64,000 nucleotides of DNA from Umbelopsis ramanniana AG (taxonomy: Eukaryota; Mucoromycota; Umbelopsidomycetes; Umbelopsidales; Umbelopsidaceae), in the NCBI RefSeq assembly GCF_025399195.1, contig NW_026252121.1, forward strand, positions 124,001 to 188,000, given 5' to 3'. Every line of letters begins with the position of its first letter. The stretch's first letter is position 1. The position numbers and the translations under genes are program-made. The notes below the pieces were generated by a model, which worked only from the letters and a program-made list of their open reading frames with translations, had not been told where the DNA came from and searched no databases. Below, one piece after another: positions 10,361 to 21,564 of this stretch.

Positions 10361-13180
10361 CTATTTTCTTTCATCCGTCTTGTAGCGGATGAATGCATTA
10401 AGGTTGCCAAGTGCTTCGTCGGCACGAAGACGAAGGTCCCGGAACTTCCGCTTGTCCGTAGCTTTGACGACATTCTTATACGCCGGCAATACGGATTTTA
10501 GGGCAGATAAATAGCCGCCGTTGACAAAGACAGGCAAGTCATAGTCAAATGCACAATCGCCATAGACGTCGAAAAGGGCGTTTAATATTTCGGTGGCTGC
10601 ATCGGTGGTGGTTGAGCCCTTGGGAGGCAGTTCTTTCAATGCCTTGATAAAGAAATCTCCAATGTTCTATAATGATCAATGCCATGGGATCAGATCGAAT
10701 CCAAATAAAAGGTTCATGCTTTTTTTTTTTTTTTCCTTTGCTCACCTTGTTGTTTTCAATATCACCTTGTCGCATCGCGATCACACCGAGAGTTCCCACA
10801 CACTTGACGCGTAGTGAATCACGAGCACAGGAGTTATAAGCACCTTGGAGGGCAGGTACGTGGAAACCTTGTAAGACCTATGACCATAATTAGAGACTGA
10901 GATAAAATGGGCCCCGCACACATCCCTTCGAAAATGACTTACAATATCTTGGCCAAGTCCACGGGCAAGAGCCCACAGACATCCAACAATTGCTTCAAGT
11001 ACAGCGCCACGAAGCTCTTGACCAGGCTCTTCGTCTCCCACCGCAACACCGGATCCTGCAACGCCGCCAGCAGTTTGGAATAACCAAATCCAAGCATTCT
11101 GAGCATCTTCCTTCTTTTCCTTAAACCAAAACTTGGAAGGCAGATCATTCATGGTCAATAAAAAGTTGTTCAAACATTCGATGGCGCGCAAATGAGTGTT
11201 GGAGAAGGCATTGATGATGCTGCTTTCAATACTCTGTGGTGCATATTTGGCAGGGGTTTCTTGAGGAGGATAGGATATCTTGGTGGTGGTACCCAATTTG
11301 ATCAATTGAGGGAACACCTGGTGAATCAACATGTGCAGAATAGGGTTGTTCTTGAGGAGTGCGAGATCAGCTGTAGTGGAGGTCTCGCCAGTAGCTGCCA
11401 TGTCTTCCAAAATAGATTCATCAAGGTCATCATCGCCGCCATTAAGTGCTTCCTCAGTCACCTCCTCATCGTCTTCCATGGTTGCATCACCATCTTCCCA
11501 TCCATCGTCTTCGGTATTATCTTGTATACAAATGTTGGAGATCAACTCTAATGCCAATTGGAGGGTAGTGAGACGCTCTTGAACCTTTTGCACCAATTCC
11601 TATTTATGAAACAATTCGAGTTAACATCCTAGGTTAAAGTCGAATTGACACACGTCAGCTTCACTGCTGTTGCACTTACATCCTCGTTTGTCAGCGGTTG
11701 CTTAGGCTTGGCAGATATTTCACCAGTCTGATCATCCTTGGTCAAGTTCTAGAAGAGTCGATGTGAGCGATGCCGTCGGCTTCCTTAATACGTTATATTA
11801 AACCAAAGTTATGCCAAACTTACCCCACTGTTAACAGCCTGAATGCATTCTTCAGAAGCCTTCTCTATGTCGAAATTCAAAGCTTCCACAAGAATAGGTA
11901 ATATAGACTTGTTCATCTCTGCAATTGGATCACTTTCTTCGTCCCATGATCCAGTGGATTGCACCGCCTCGCGAACATTAAGTAGTGTAGCTATAAATGA
12001 AGAGACAAATCAGCTTCGGTTTCCGACTGATCGTAAAGGAACTACTCTTTGAGGTACATACCACAAGCAAGTATTCGCACAAGAATTTTGTCCTCATCTG
12101 TCAAGTTCTTCACGATGGATACGAGCATGTCAATGTATTCAGGGTGATTTTGAAATTCAATGTAGATGTCCTTATTGTCATCAGTAAGTGTGTTCAAACA
12201 TTGACCTGGATTACATTGGACAAATTAGTCATTTATGCTGATCCACATTGGTCAATTCAAAATTGAAAAAACTTACCAGCTGCAACGACTACCTTGAGTG
12301 GGCACTTATCAGCCGAAGTCATGAATGAGGTCAAAAATGTAATGATGTTAAGTCTGTTGATGGATTTGAGATGGTTCTCGGATGCCTCACTGGGAAAAAG
12401 CTAATGAGAAACTGTTCGACTTTCCAACAATATACTGGCACTGCCTTGACGCAGCCAATACTAACCTCAAACTCCACATGATAGAAATCAAGTTTTCTGC
12501 GAAATCCCAAATTCCTTTGCGCATCTCCTTGTCTTCCTCATCTACAACAGGTTCGTCTGTCAACACCTTATGGATGACAGTAGACACCTACACAGCGACG
12601 TTAAATACTACTATTCAATTGTCTACATCTTCACCACATGACACGGTACCTTGGGGATCAACGATGAAATGGGAGTCAAAATATCTCCTGCGAACAGGGT
12701 TGGCGCTATAGTATCATCCACTACCGTTAAATTTCTACGTAAAAAAAAATTCAAACCAATGTCAACATAGCATTCGAATACACCCCACTAATTCAGTGTA
12801 CTTTTCTTTACCTCAGTGCGCCCAGTGCCTCTTGAACGACGGCGTACTCTGGATCGGTGAGTCGTTCGATCAAGAGAGTAGCGACGCCTTTCGAGAGAAG
12901 CAGTTTTCGTGTGGGAGCATTCGCTACCAGCAAGTTTGAGATACCGGCTGTTGCCCACGCTCTATCACCTCCACTAGAAGAAGAGAGCTAGAGTGATCGT
13001 GTCAATCCCAAGACGCAATGCCCTCGAAAACATACTCGAGCCATTGTAACTCACCTTCTGCAAAATGGGAATAATCTCTTCCTCCTTCGGAACAATCTCG
13101 GCCATTCCATTCGGAACCTGCGAGGTTGCTAAAGGATTTGCTCGCTTGCCGGCCTTTTTCTTATGAGTTTGTTTGCCCAT
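10361..13180 (-). CDS. SYO1: Symportin SYO1 / HEATR3-like ARM/HEAT-repeat protein
   Basis: Syo1 is a transport adaptor that binds Rpl5 and Rpl11 and brings them into the nucleus with the help of importin (Kap104), for assembly of the 5S RNP. The start MGKQTHKKKAGKRANPL (ATG complement of 13178-13180) carries the basic N-terminal nuclear signal of the family. Further exons read EEIIPILQK, AVVQEALGALRNLTV, IGDWD-like KGIWDFAENL, then helical ARM/HEAT segments. An acidic insertion (EDDGWEDGDATMEDDEE) lies in the middle, as in Syo1/HEATR3. The end is ADEALGNLNAFIRYK. About ten short introns are present. An upstream in-frame ATG at 13267 gives no family-like sequence, so 13180 is preferred. Identification rests on remembered features. 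Confidence 0.85.
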
Positions 13181-13403
13181 TGCAACACAGTTAGATCGTC
13201 TTGAAAGAAAAGTGTAGCAATAAAAAAAAAATTTCAATGGCCGTCCAGGACGACTTTTTTCATTCAATTGATTCGGGTTTGGGGAAATTTAAGCATTTTC
13301 CCAAAATGTATGACATGAAGCTCCTTTTCCTTTTAAAAAAAATAGTAGTTGAATTTATTTCATTATTCATGACACCGTCTACGGTGAATACAGTTTGTAT
13401 CAT

Positions 13404-15173
13404 CTAAAAGAATCGGAAGATAGAGTCCGGGCCGCGCGAAGCTTTGAATCTAGCGTAGCGCTTGCACAGCACCCATAAGATAATAAGACCAATGGACCAG
13501 GTGATAAAGAATTGCCATCCATTCATAGCCAGTGTACCCTTGGGACTCTTAAGATCAGGGAAAAGCATGCCGATGAGTCCGGCGGATCCAAAGTAAAGGT
13601 AGAAATGAAGGACGTAGAAGAACAGAGCGGATCGACCAAAGTCAAGGAGAGGACCATTAGTAATGATGGCACTCACATACTTGTTGGCATCAGGTCCAGT
13701 GGGGACCAAGAAGAAAGCGGTAAGCAAGAGATGATTAACAGTGAGGAAAAGGGCGGTGTAGGCAAGATCCGGAGGATACTTGATGGTATTAAAGAAGGTA
13801 ATCCAGTTTGTAAGGAAAGGGTTTCCAGCGGCAGTTGCTACACCTGATTCTCCAACTAAGAATGGGTTGATGTTGCCGAATCCACCAATAAAACGAATTA
13901 TCAAGAAGAATATGAACCATCCCAGTGCAAAAAGCTTTTTGAATATGATATTAGGAAACGTATATCGCACTACAAAGTGATATTAAAAGTGGTGATACAC
14001 TTACCGTGTTGAACTTTGCATTCTGACGATTATCACGCTTATCTCGGATCATAAGTAAGCCAAAGCCAACACCATAGAGTGTCAGTCCAAGCCAATTGAC
14101 AGCAGGGTATAGGGATATGAAAAAGCTAGCCAATCCAGGAAGATACACAAAGTATCTCCACCAGCCGTAACCTTCAATGACACCATCCTTCGCCGAGACT
14201 GCGGGCACAATAAACAAATTCAAGATCATGAAAGCCGCTGCTAATTCAAAAATGATAAGGATACGAATATCATTGGCACGTTTGTCGGCTTTGGATGTGG
14301 CATCAATGTTGATTTCATCGCGACGACTCAATGAACGCTTGATGAGAGAGTAAAGGTGGTTGGATGCGATGAGAATTACAGCAGAGGAGAAAAAGTTGAC
14401 ACCTAGAGCATGTAACACAGTGGTTGCAAAATGAACTTTGAAAAATAAAAAAGGGAACACCAGGGTTAGATTAACGTATAATGGGAAAAATCTCATGGTC
14501 GATGACCGGGACATACTTTGATCGTTGCCAAAACTTTTTCCCATTCCCCAGGACTGGAATAGATTGATCAATACAAGGACCGAGCCACGTACAAAGAAAT
14601 GCCAAAGCAATTTGCCGTCACTCCATTCCAATGCCTTTCGAGAGCGAACAAAGTACGTCACACCTATCTATCCCGTCGACGAAAGGTTAACATTTACTAT
14701 TCTCGATGAAAATACTGATGTTGATTAACACCTACTCCCATCAGCATGGCAAATCCAGGAGCGCAGGGATGTGTCATGAGTCGTAGGATGAACTGCCAGG
14801 CTTCGTCGTAGGAAGGTAGTTCGTACCAACACTCGTGTGGGCCGTACCAAGTTGTGAAGGCGGCTTTTGCGTCTGTGGAAAGATTGGTGTGAGTCAAGGC
14901 TACGCATCGAGCTTTCTGGATTCATCTACAAATACTAACGATCGATGGACTGCAATACCATCAACAGGCCACGAAGCAAGTCCAAGGCGACAACTCGCTG
15001 CGGTCGAACAGCCGGTAGTGAATCTCCAATCCTGACAGCAACCGCATCGTAGTTGGTAGGCTGTTAAGTGAACAACATCAACGTTTTAGTGGGACTTTAT
15101 TTGGTGCGATGGAATGAATCCAATGGTGCTAACTGACTACCTTTTGCGACGACAACAGCCTTGTAGTATCCAT
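13404..15173 (-). CDS. DUF1624/HGSNAT-like multipass membrane acetyltransferase, paralogue A
   Basis: This family has heparan-alpha-glucosaminide N-acetyltransferase (HGSNAT) as its known member: it moves acetyl from cytosolic acetyl-CoA across a membrane to a terminal amino sugar. The spliced N-terminus reads MDTTRLLSSQK, then RVVALDLLRGLLMVLQSIDH, the family signature, with the conserved Asp-His created at an exon junction. Then come THPCAPGFAMLMGVG, ten or so hydrophobic segments, YGWWRYFVYLPG, RFIGGFGNINPFLVG, NTIKYPPDLAY, PLLDFGRSALFFYVLHFYLY and the end PDSIFRFF. The first coding exon is only 33 nt (15141-15173). A second paralogue at 18746-20477 shares the first-exon length and intron positions. 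Acetyl transfer and the acceptor sugar are inferred. Start choice is supported by matching the paralogue. Confidence 0.87.
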
Positions 15174-15256
15174 TTGTCAAGAAGGGAGGAACAACCGATA
15201 AAATTTTCAAATTCCGTGAATTTATAATATTGCGTTTGAGTGCGTAGGCTTAGGTC

Positions 15257-15279
15257 ATCCGGAGGACATTTATCCGGAG
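15257..15279. promoter_or_regulatory. Tandem ATCCGGAG octamers upstream of acetyltransferase A
   Basis: ATCCGGAG occurs at 15257-15264 and again at 15272-15279, 15 bp start to start (about one and a half helix turns), roughly 85-105 bp before the ATG of the minus-strand gene. CGG-containing repeats are typical sites for zinc-cluster regulators. Function is inferred only from sequence and position. Confidence 0.35.
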
Positions 15280-16350
15280 ACAGTTTCACACTGTTCATTG
15301 GGCCGACGGATGACAAACACCTCTCATACTGCATGGACAGACACGGCTGTGCACTATGAATTCGTAGCAATTAGATAGACAATGCTTTTTTATAAGCATC
15401 TGTCTCACGGACCGTATTATAGATAGGATGCAGATTAAAGTTAGAAATGGCTTATCTATACAATTCACAAAGCTTGTTTAGGGTATGCTACAGTGATAGG
15501 CACGTATGCTCTCATGGTTGAAAGACCATCCTAGAACCGTCAATTCGAGCATTCTTAAAATTTAGACTACTATAAAGAAGCATCAAGCTAGCGCGGGATA
15601 GAACGACATATGCCGATGAGCAGGAAGATGATTGACCGACCAAGGTAGTGCGTATTAATGTGTATATAGGGACAGGACTAAAAAGAAATTGCACCCTGTG
15701 AATAATAAACACTGAATAATAAACGCTAAAATTGGGCTGATTGGGACCAATCGTGCAGAATTGTCAAAGTGTATGGAGCGTTCACTTAAGTTTACCATTA
15801 CAGCTAATTAGTAACATCAATATATGAACGAGAACGCGCCATCGTCCGGTTCCATGATAAAGACCTTCCATTTACCCACCCACACAGAAAGTACCGGTTG
15901 AGGATTAGCATGTTCTGCGTTCAATGTAAAAAAATTATATTAGAGACGCGTTCTTCGAATCAATATTCCATTGATCCCTTAGACTTCGACGGGATAAAGA
16001 ATTTGTTCGAGTCAGTTAGGTAAAAGTTTCCATAAATGGCAAATTACTAGAGATGACAAATTGGAAAGAAGCATTGTAGAATTTGGGATGAACATCTTAT
16101 TGAAATATCAGACAAATACTAAAGTCTTTGCGATAACTTTTTTTTTTCAAATAAATACACCCAAAATATATTGTATCAACGGGTTTGAGCATTGCAGATC
16201 ATTTCAACCAAACAAAGCATTCGTTTACCGTTTCTGTTTTCTAACATGCCGCGAACTTTTCCCCTGGGAAACGTGGATAGTAACAGAGTAAAATAACCAT
16301 TCTTTGTCTGTCCCATTTATACTGAGCTAGGAAATAAACTCTTGAGGAGC

Positions 16351-16386
16351 GTTCGGCGCACCGGAAATCTGCGCCGAACCGGAAAT
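16351..16386. promoter_or_regulatory. Perfect 10-bp inverted repeat overlapping a CCGGAAAT direct repeat
   Basis: GTTCGGCGCA at 16351-16360 is followed after a 9-nt spacer by its exact reverse complement TGCGCCGAAC at 16370-16379. CCGGAAAT appears in the spacer (16361-16368) and again at 16379-16386. The GC-rich palindrome stands out in AT-rich DNA about 480 bp upstream of the MFS start. It may be an operator for a dimeric regulator. A cruciform or RNA hairpin is the alternative. Confidence 0.4.
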
Positions 16387-16857
16387 GCGATGGTTTTGAG
16401 TTTACAACTGTAATTGATTATACCAAATTGTAACGCTCGACTCTGCGCTCCATAATGTAAGTCTTATTGGTCTTGACTTCGATAGCGAAAAAAATGCACG
16501 TCATGCTACTATCCAGCAATGCGTTTTAGCTACTGTTTTACTAACAAAAAATCAAAGTATTGTATAAAAAGCGTTTCATTAGCCTCACAACATACAATAC
16601 GTGTGTTCATGAGGCATACAAGTATCTGTCGTTAAGTAGATATGCCATACCACAGGATGTATTTCGGAAGTAATGAGAAGCCAGGCTGATCTGGGATCAC
16701 GGTCGAGCTCAAATATGTGATCTCCGCCCGGCGCATAAAAGCAGAATTTGAACACCGAAAAGTATAGCATCGAAGATATAAATGAAACGTTATTTTTGCC
16801 ATATTTGTATCTGATGAACTGGACCATTCAATCACATTTTTATTGATCGTATAATAG

Positions 16858-18597
16858 ATGAGGTAAATTACTTTGGAAACACATATATATAATACAGTTC
16901 TCTGCGCTTCCAGCACATCAACACCTCTTTCAAGCACACAAGCTACTGTAGAGCTACTAGAGATAGATCTACCAAAGACAGAACAAGACACAAATGCGCC
17001 AGATCAAGACATAGAAAACCCTGAAGGCATTTTGCATCAGGGACAGATGGACACTAGCCATCTACCTAAACGAATTCTAATTCCTTTATGTCTCTCTCTG
17101 TGTCTTTGCCTTTTCATGGCCTCTCTGGATCAGACTATTGTTACCGTAGCATTACCCCGCATCGCATCAGACTTTAATGCTCTCGCAGACATCTCGTGGG
17201 TTGGATCAGCGTTTCTCATCACATCAACGGCGTTTCAAGGCTTATATGGCAAATGCTCAACCATCTTTGGTTATAAAATCATGATTCTCTTTGCCATGTT
17301 TTTCTTCCTTGTGGGTAGTTTGATTTGCGCATTGTCAACCGGTATTGTTATGCTCATTATCGGTAGAGCCATTGCAGGTATTGGAGGTGCCGGTATGCAA
17401 TCTATGTGTCAAATTATCATAGCTGTGGTTTGCCCTATTCAAGATAGAAGTCTATACCAAGGTATCCTTGGAGCCGCTTATATGGTTGGCACTACCATTG
17501 GACCTCTTATCGGAGGAGCATTCACCGATCATCTTAACTGGCGCTGGGCTTTTTATATCAATCTTCCAATTGGTGCTGTGGCTGCTATTGCCGTCACTTC
17601 TGTGCTTCGCCATCAACCGGCACCAGACACAACATGGAAAGAAAGATTTGCTCGCATCGACTATCTAGGTACTCTTCTACTTCTAGGATGGGTTGTTGCC
17701 TTTTTGCTTCCTCTTTCATGGGGTGGCAGCACCTATCCCTGGAATTCGGCCGTTATCATAAGTCTCTTTTGTGTTTTCGGCATCCTATTTGTCGTCTTCG
17801 TCCTTGTACAGTGGAAGTACTCTAAGGAACCTCTCATGCCAGCTCACATCTTTACCGTCCACCGCAATCCTCCGTTGATTTTTGCAGCAAGTATCTTATC
17901 TGGAATGTGCATCTTGGGGATAATGTACTATGTACCCATTTTATTCCAAGAAGGAATGGGCAACTCTGCAACTATAGCTGGTGTCAAGTTTATTCCCTTC
18001 ATGGTAACTATTATCATTTCCAGCGTCACTGCTGGTGTGGTAATTAATGTTTTCTTGGTATACCGTCCCGTCATATGTTTGGGAGGTGTATTAGCAACTA
18101 CTGGTGCCGGATTGATGACTCTTTGGACTCGTGATTCCAACGTTGGCACACAGATTGGATTTCTGATTGTCTGTGGATTTGGTTTGGGTTGGTTCCTACA
18201 AGGTATCATTATCAGCGCTCAAGCTGCCAGTCGCAAGGAAGATCTACCGGTAACTACAGGACTGATCAGTTTCTGCCGTTCCCTCGGAGGAGCCATCGGC
18301 GTTACTGTTTTTGGCACAGTGTTCAACAATGCATTGCTCAAGACGCTTCCCGAGGATGTACCAGATGTTAGCGAAACTATCGTGGCTGCAGCATTGGTTC
18401 AAAACCAATCCATCTTGTCAACCCTCTCAGATGCAACTAAAAATGCTATTGCCGATGCGAATGTTGATGCTTTACGTTACGTATTTTATGCAATCATTGC
18501 ATTGATGGGAGCTTCTACTCTATTGGGATTTGCCACCGGTCATGTCCAGCTTACTAAAGAGGAACTCGAACTCATACAAGAAACTGAAGAAGCGTAA
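16858..18597 (+). CDS. MFS transporter, DHA2 (14-spanner drug:H+ antiporter) type
   Basis: Major facilitator of the plasma or vacuolar membrane, probably exporting small molecules by proton antiport. After a soluble acidic N-terminus the protein has about 14 hydrophobic segments. The family motifs are MASLDQTIVTVALP in TM1, GRAIAGIGGAG in TM4, and GPLIGGAFTDHLNWRWAFYINLP (motif C region through TM6). Predicted length is 562 residues. The long exon has no ATG before its acidic N-terminal segment. A 5-nt first exon (ATGAG, 16858-16862) joined over a 51-nt intron (16863-16913) restores an in-frame start giving MSTSTPLSSTQ. The next in-frame Met, at 17047, is an alternative start. Otherwise the gene is intronless. 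Its 3' end converges on acetyltransferase paralogue B, 148 bp away. The substrate is unknown. Confidence 0.9.
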
Positions 18598-18745
18598 AAT
18601 AAGAATGCCCTAATGGCAGTAACTCTTACATCAATCACCCATAATTTAATTATATATTTAATATACAATGTACTCTTCTCAAGCCTAACTTTACAGACGG
18701 GTGTAGAACTGTGATTTTTTGTGTATAGAAGCACTGTTTTGTTGG

Positions 18746-20477
18746 TCAAAAAAATCGGAAAATAGAGTCGGGTTGTTGCCTCTCTTTGAAACGAGCATAT
18801 AACCTGCACATCCACCATAACAAGCACAGCAAAGCAAGCCATACTAGAAGAAATTGCCAAAGATTCAAGTCCAGATGGTCATTTGGATTTTTGAGGTTGG
18901 GAAAGAAGTAGCCTAGTGCATCGGCTGAATTGGAAAACACAAGAAAATGGGTGACGTAAAAGAAGAGAGCCGACCGTCCAAAATCCATTAACGGGCCATC
19001 CAGCAGCGATGCCATATAGAACTTAGTGGTATTGACCTCGGTCGGCAGGAGGAAGAAGACCGAAAGGTACATATGATTGATGGCCAGAAAGAGCGAAGAA
19101 AACGCGAGGTCCGGGGGATACTTTATGGTATTGAAGAAGGCATTCCAACTTGAAAGAAACGGATAACTTTTGGAAGTGTCTGTTCCAACAAGCGATGGAT
19201 TGATGTTTCCAAATCCCCCTACAGCTCGAACCAACGGAAACAGCATGACCCAGCCTCCTGAAAGCACCTTTATCACAATGAAACGGTCATGGTAAATAGA
19301 TTTTGTCACTGTTATCCTTTCAGGCTGGTTCAATTGCATTTCTGTCATGACACCAACTTACCATATTCCACTTTGCATACCCCGAATTACTCCTTTTCCA
19401 CTTAATCATAATAAGTCCTAATGCGCAGCCGTATATCGTCATACCAAGCCAAGTTAGAGAAGGATACATGGAAAAAAAGAATTGTGATGTGCCAGGGAGA
19501 TACATCAAATATCGCCACCAGCCGTAGCCTGGCACAATGCCCTCAGGCACAGGCAGGGGAACTACCAGCAAGTTAAAAACCATGAACACAAACGCCAAGC
19601 TGAGTATTATAGAAACCTGGATCACGTTGGCTTGATTTGCGATCTTTGTATCGGAGGTATCGTACCGGCCAAGGCGGCGAACCAAGTACATATAAAGATG
19701 CAAGGACCAGAGCAGGACAGCAGTGGAGCAAATATAATTGATTCCAAGTGCATGCAGCACAGTCAATCGGAATAGCCCTTTGAATAGGAATCTAGTTTGT
19801 ATGGTATTGAGATGTCTGTACCCTTTTCCTTTCTACAACATACCATGAGTTTCATCGCCTGAAGATATGTCTCGCCGCCATGTTTGCCAAATATTGATAG
19901 CAACCAAAATGGAACCTCTCACGAACGAGTGATAAAGTATACGACCATCGCTCCATCCCAGAGCCTTCCTGGAGCGAACAAAATAGACAAGACCTATCTG
20001 ATGTGGCGGGTAATATCAGTTGCAGGCGAAAATTTGTACTACGACGGCGTTTTTACTCACACCCATCAGCATAGCAAACCCAGGAGCGCAAGGGTGGGAT
20101 ACAATGCGCAAAAGCAATGTGGTTGTATTGTACTTCGGAAGTGTGTACCATGATTCGAATTCACGGTCTAATGGTGTGAAGAACAGTCTACCATCTATTC
20201 ATGGAATATTTAGAGCAAAGTCCTTGGTGAAAACCGGCAAATCGAAACGCAGCTTACGATCAATTGATTGAAGTATCATCAAGAGTCCACGTAATAAATC
20301 AAAGGCAACAACTCTCTGCTGTCGGGGAATGCGATCGGTATCGCTGGCTGTAAAGGTTACTGCTGTAGCTGCATAGCTTGCCTGCAGTGGAAAGGCGGAC
20401 TCAGTAAGAGCTGAGTATTGACAGTGAAAGATAATTATAGTTACTCTTGGCTGTGTCAATAGTGTGGTTCTTTCCAT
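18746..20477 (-). CDS. DUF1624/HGSNAT-like multipass membrane acetyltransferase, paralogue B
   Basis: This is the second copy of the family seen at 13404-15173, on the same strand. The spliced protein reads MERTTLLTQPR, RQQRVVAFDLLRGLLMILQ with SIDH at the next junction, SHPCAPGFAMLMG, FVRSRKALGWSDG, YGWWRYLMYLPG, VGGFGNINPSLVG, NTIKYPPDLAFSS, PLMDFGRSALFFYVTHFLV, and ends PDSIFRFF. Its first coding exon is 33 nt (20445-20477), as in paralogue A, and the introns after the start exon, inside the SIDH codon and at KWNM/VLSGGW match those of A. Both copies use an AAAG acceptor at the last of these. It is therefore a duplicate with conserved gene structure but clearly diverged sequence. The likely role is the same: membrane-linked acetylation of an amino sugar or other acceptor. 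Confidence 0.87.
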
Positions 20478-20982
20478 ACGTAAACCTTCGCCTCAGGAAT
20501 AGTTCTGGTGAAAAGGTCATGAATACAAAGTGTGTACGCAGTTCTGGAATGGAAAGGGCAAAAGTTGGACTGCTGTTGATGACTGAACGGAGCTTAAAAC
20601 ATGATAAACCGCCCTGCACTAAAGATGATGCAGAATGAACCAGCTCGCACACAGTTTGTAAGGGTTACTTGCTGAAGGATGCCAGGCGTTTGCTACACTG
20701 CAAGAAACTCTAAGGACTTAGTATTCTGGTCTAACCGTAGGAAGTGGGATCTCTCCGTTACGCGTTAAATAGACGAGATACTTCAATGATTGACGCTGGG
20801 AGCAGAAGCAGTACACCTTTCAGCACTGATAATAGCTGCATTTATGATGTACTCTACATGACTATTCCACGCCATTTTCGCCGTGTTATGGAGTTTCAGT
20901 CTTTTCTATTTCCCTATCTCATTGACCGTTTACGTCACCCCGTAATGTAAAAAGGCAAAATGGCCCGTACTGCAATAAAGGG

Positions 20983-21002
20983 GTAAAGATGCCAAGGTGG
21001 CT
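20983..21002 (+). promoter_or_regulatory. CipC promoter element, copy 1
   Basis: GTAAAGATGCCAAGGTGGCT lies 129 to 110 bp before the CipC-A ATG. The same 20-mer with one mismatch sits at the equivalent place before the paralogue (22944-22963, minus strand). The core GCCA-AGG-TGGC is an inverted repeat with a 3-bp spacer. Conservation between two otherwise diverged promoters suggests a regulator-binding site. Confidence 0.65.
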
Positions 21003-21051
21003 CAGCGGGCAGGGCTAGGGCAAGTTTAAATTAACTCCGACTTCAGGCAAC

Positions 21052-21060
21052 TATAAATTT
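21052..21060 (+). promoter_or_regulatory. TATA box of CipC-A
   Basis: TATAAATTT begins exactly 60 bp before the ATG. The paralogue has the identical nonamer exactly 60 bp before its own ATG. An ACTCCG box at 21034-21039 also has a counterpart upstream of the paralogue. Confidence 0.7.
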
Positions 21061-21111
21061 TACCTTCATAGCCAACACTTCAGCAACACATACTCTCTCA
21101 CACATCTAAAC

Positions 21112-21564
21112 ATGGGTTTTCTCGATAACTTCCAAGGACATCATCAAGAAGTTGCTAATGCTGGCCACGAACACAAAGGTCACTTGTCTCACGAATTGAT
21201 TGCTGGTGCCGGTAAGTGTAGCCAAACCCCGCTCGCATCTCAAGGAACAGTCTAGAAACTTATCCGTCACTCTTACTTTAGCTTCCTTCGCTGCCGTCAA
21301 GGCCTGGGAAGACAAGAACAAACGCGATGGTAAGCCTGCTAACCATGCCTTGGCAAAGCAATTGCTCGCTGGTTTTGCTGGCGCTGAGATCGACAAGCTG
21401 TAAGTTCAAGGAGAAAAGATGACCAAGGGGTTCAAACAGTCTGAATTAACTATTTGTGTAGTATTGAAACCAAGGGACTAAACCACCTAGATCGCGAGAA
21501 GGCTAAGCGTCACGCTCAAGAGAATGTTGAGAAGTACTACGAACATGAGCATGAACGTAGATAA
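21112..21564 (+). CDS. CipC-like DUF3759 protein, paralogue A
   Basis: CipC (concanamycin-induced protein C) is a small soluble fungal protein of unknown biochemical role, reported as induced by stress and during hyphal growth. Exons 21112-21211, 21282-21399 and 21462-21564 give 106 residues, the normal size. Family features are MGFLDNF at the start, HLSHELIAGAASF, KAWEDKN, LLAGFAGAEIDKLIETKG and DREKAKRHAQENV near the end. It is very rich in His, Lys and Glu, with no signal peptide or membrane segment. The three exon lengths (100, 118, 103 nt) are identical to those of paralogue B. The two genes face each other tail to tail. Strong TATA and stress-gene-like promoter features suggest inducible expression, which is inferred. 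Confidence 0.93.

Larger units (their letters stand above)
15174..16857. other. 1.7-kb divergent intergenic region between acetyltransferase A and the MFS gene
   Basis: Two divergent promoters share this region. The acetyltransferase side has the octamer ATCCGGAG twice (15257-15264 and 15272-15279). A perfect 10-bp inverted repeat lies at 16351-16379. No ORF here resembles a known protein. Confidence 0.45.
20478..21111. other. Divergent intergenic region between acetyltransferase B and CipC-A
   Basis: This 634-bp region holds both promoters. On the CipC-A side it carries the shared 20-bp element (20983-21002), an ACTCCG box (21034-21039) and a TATAAATTT box (21052-21060). The stretch TGGCTCAGCGG resembles a tRNA A box, but there is no B box or cloverleaf. 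No ORF is supported. Confidence 0.5.

Noticed and set aside
13404-20477. Whole acetyltransferase-MFS block as a transposed biosynthetic cluster
   Set aside because: No synthase, oxidase or regulator gene within it, and no terminal repeats seen; kept only as a low-level hypothesis.
20992-21040. tRNA-like A box (TGGCTCAGCGG), possible tRNA or SINE
   Set aside because: No B box, no acceptor or anticodon stem. The matching part recurs before the CipC paralogue, so it is better read as a promoter element.
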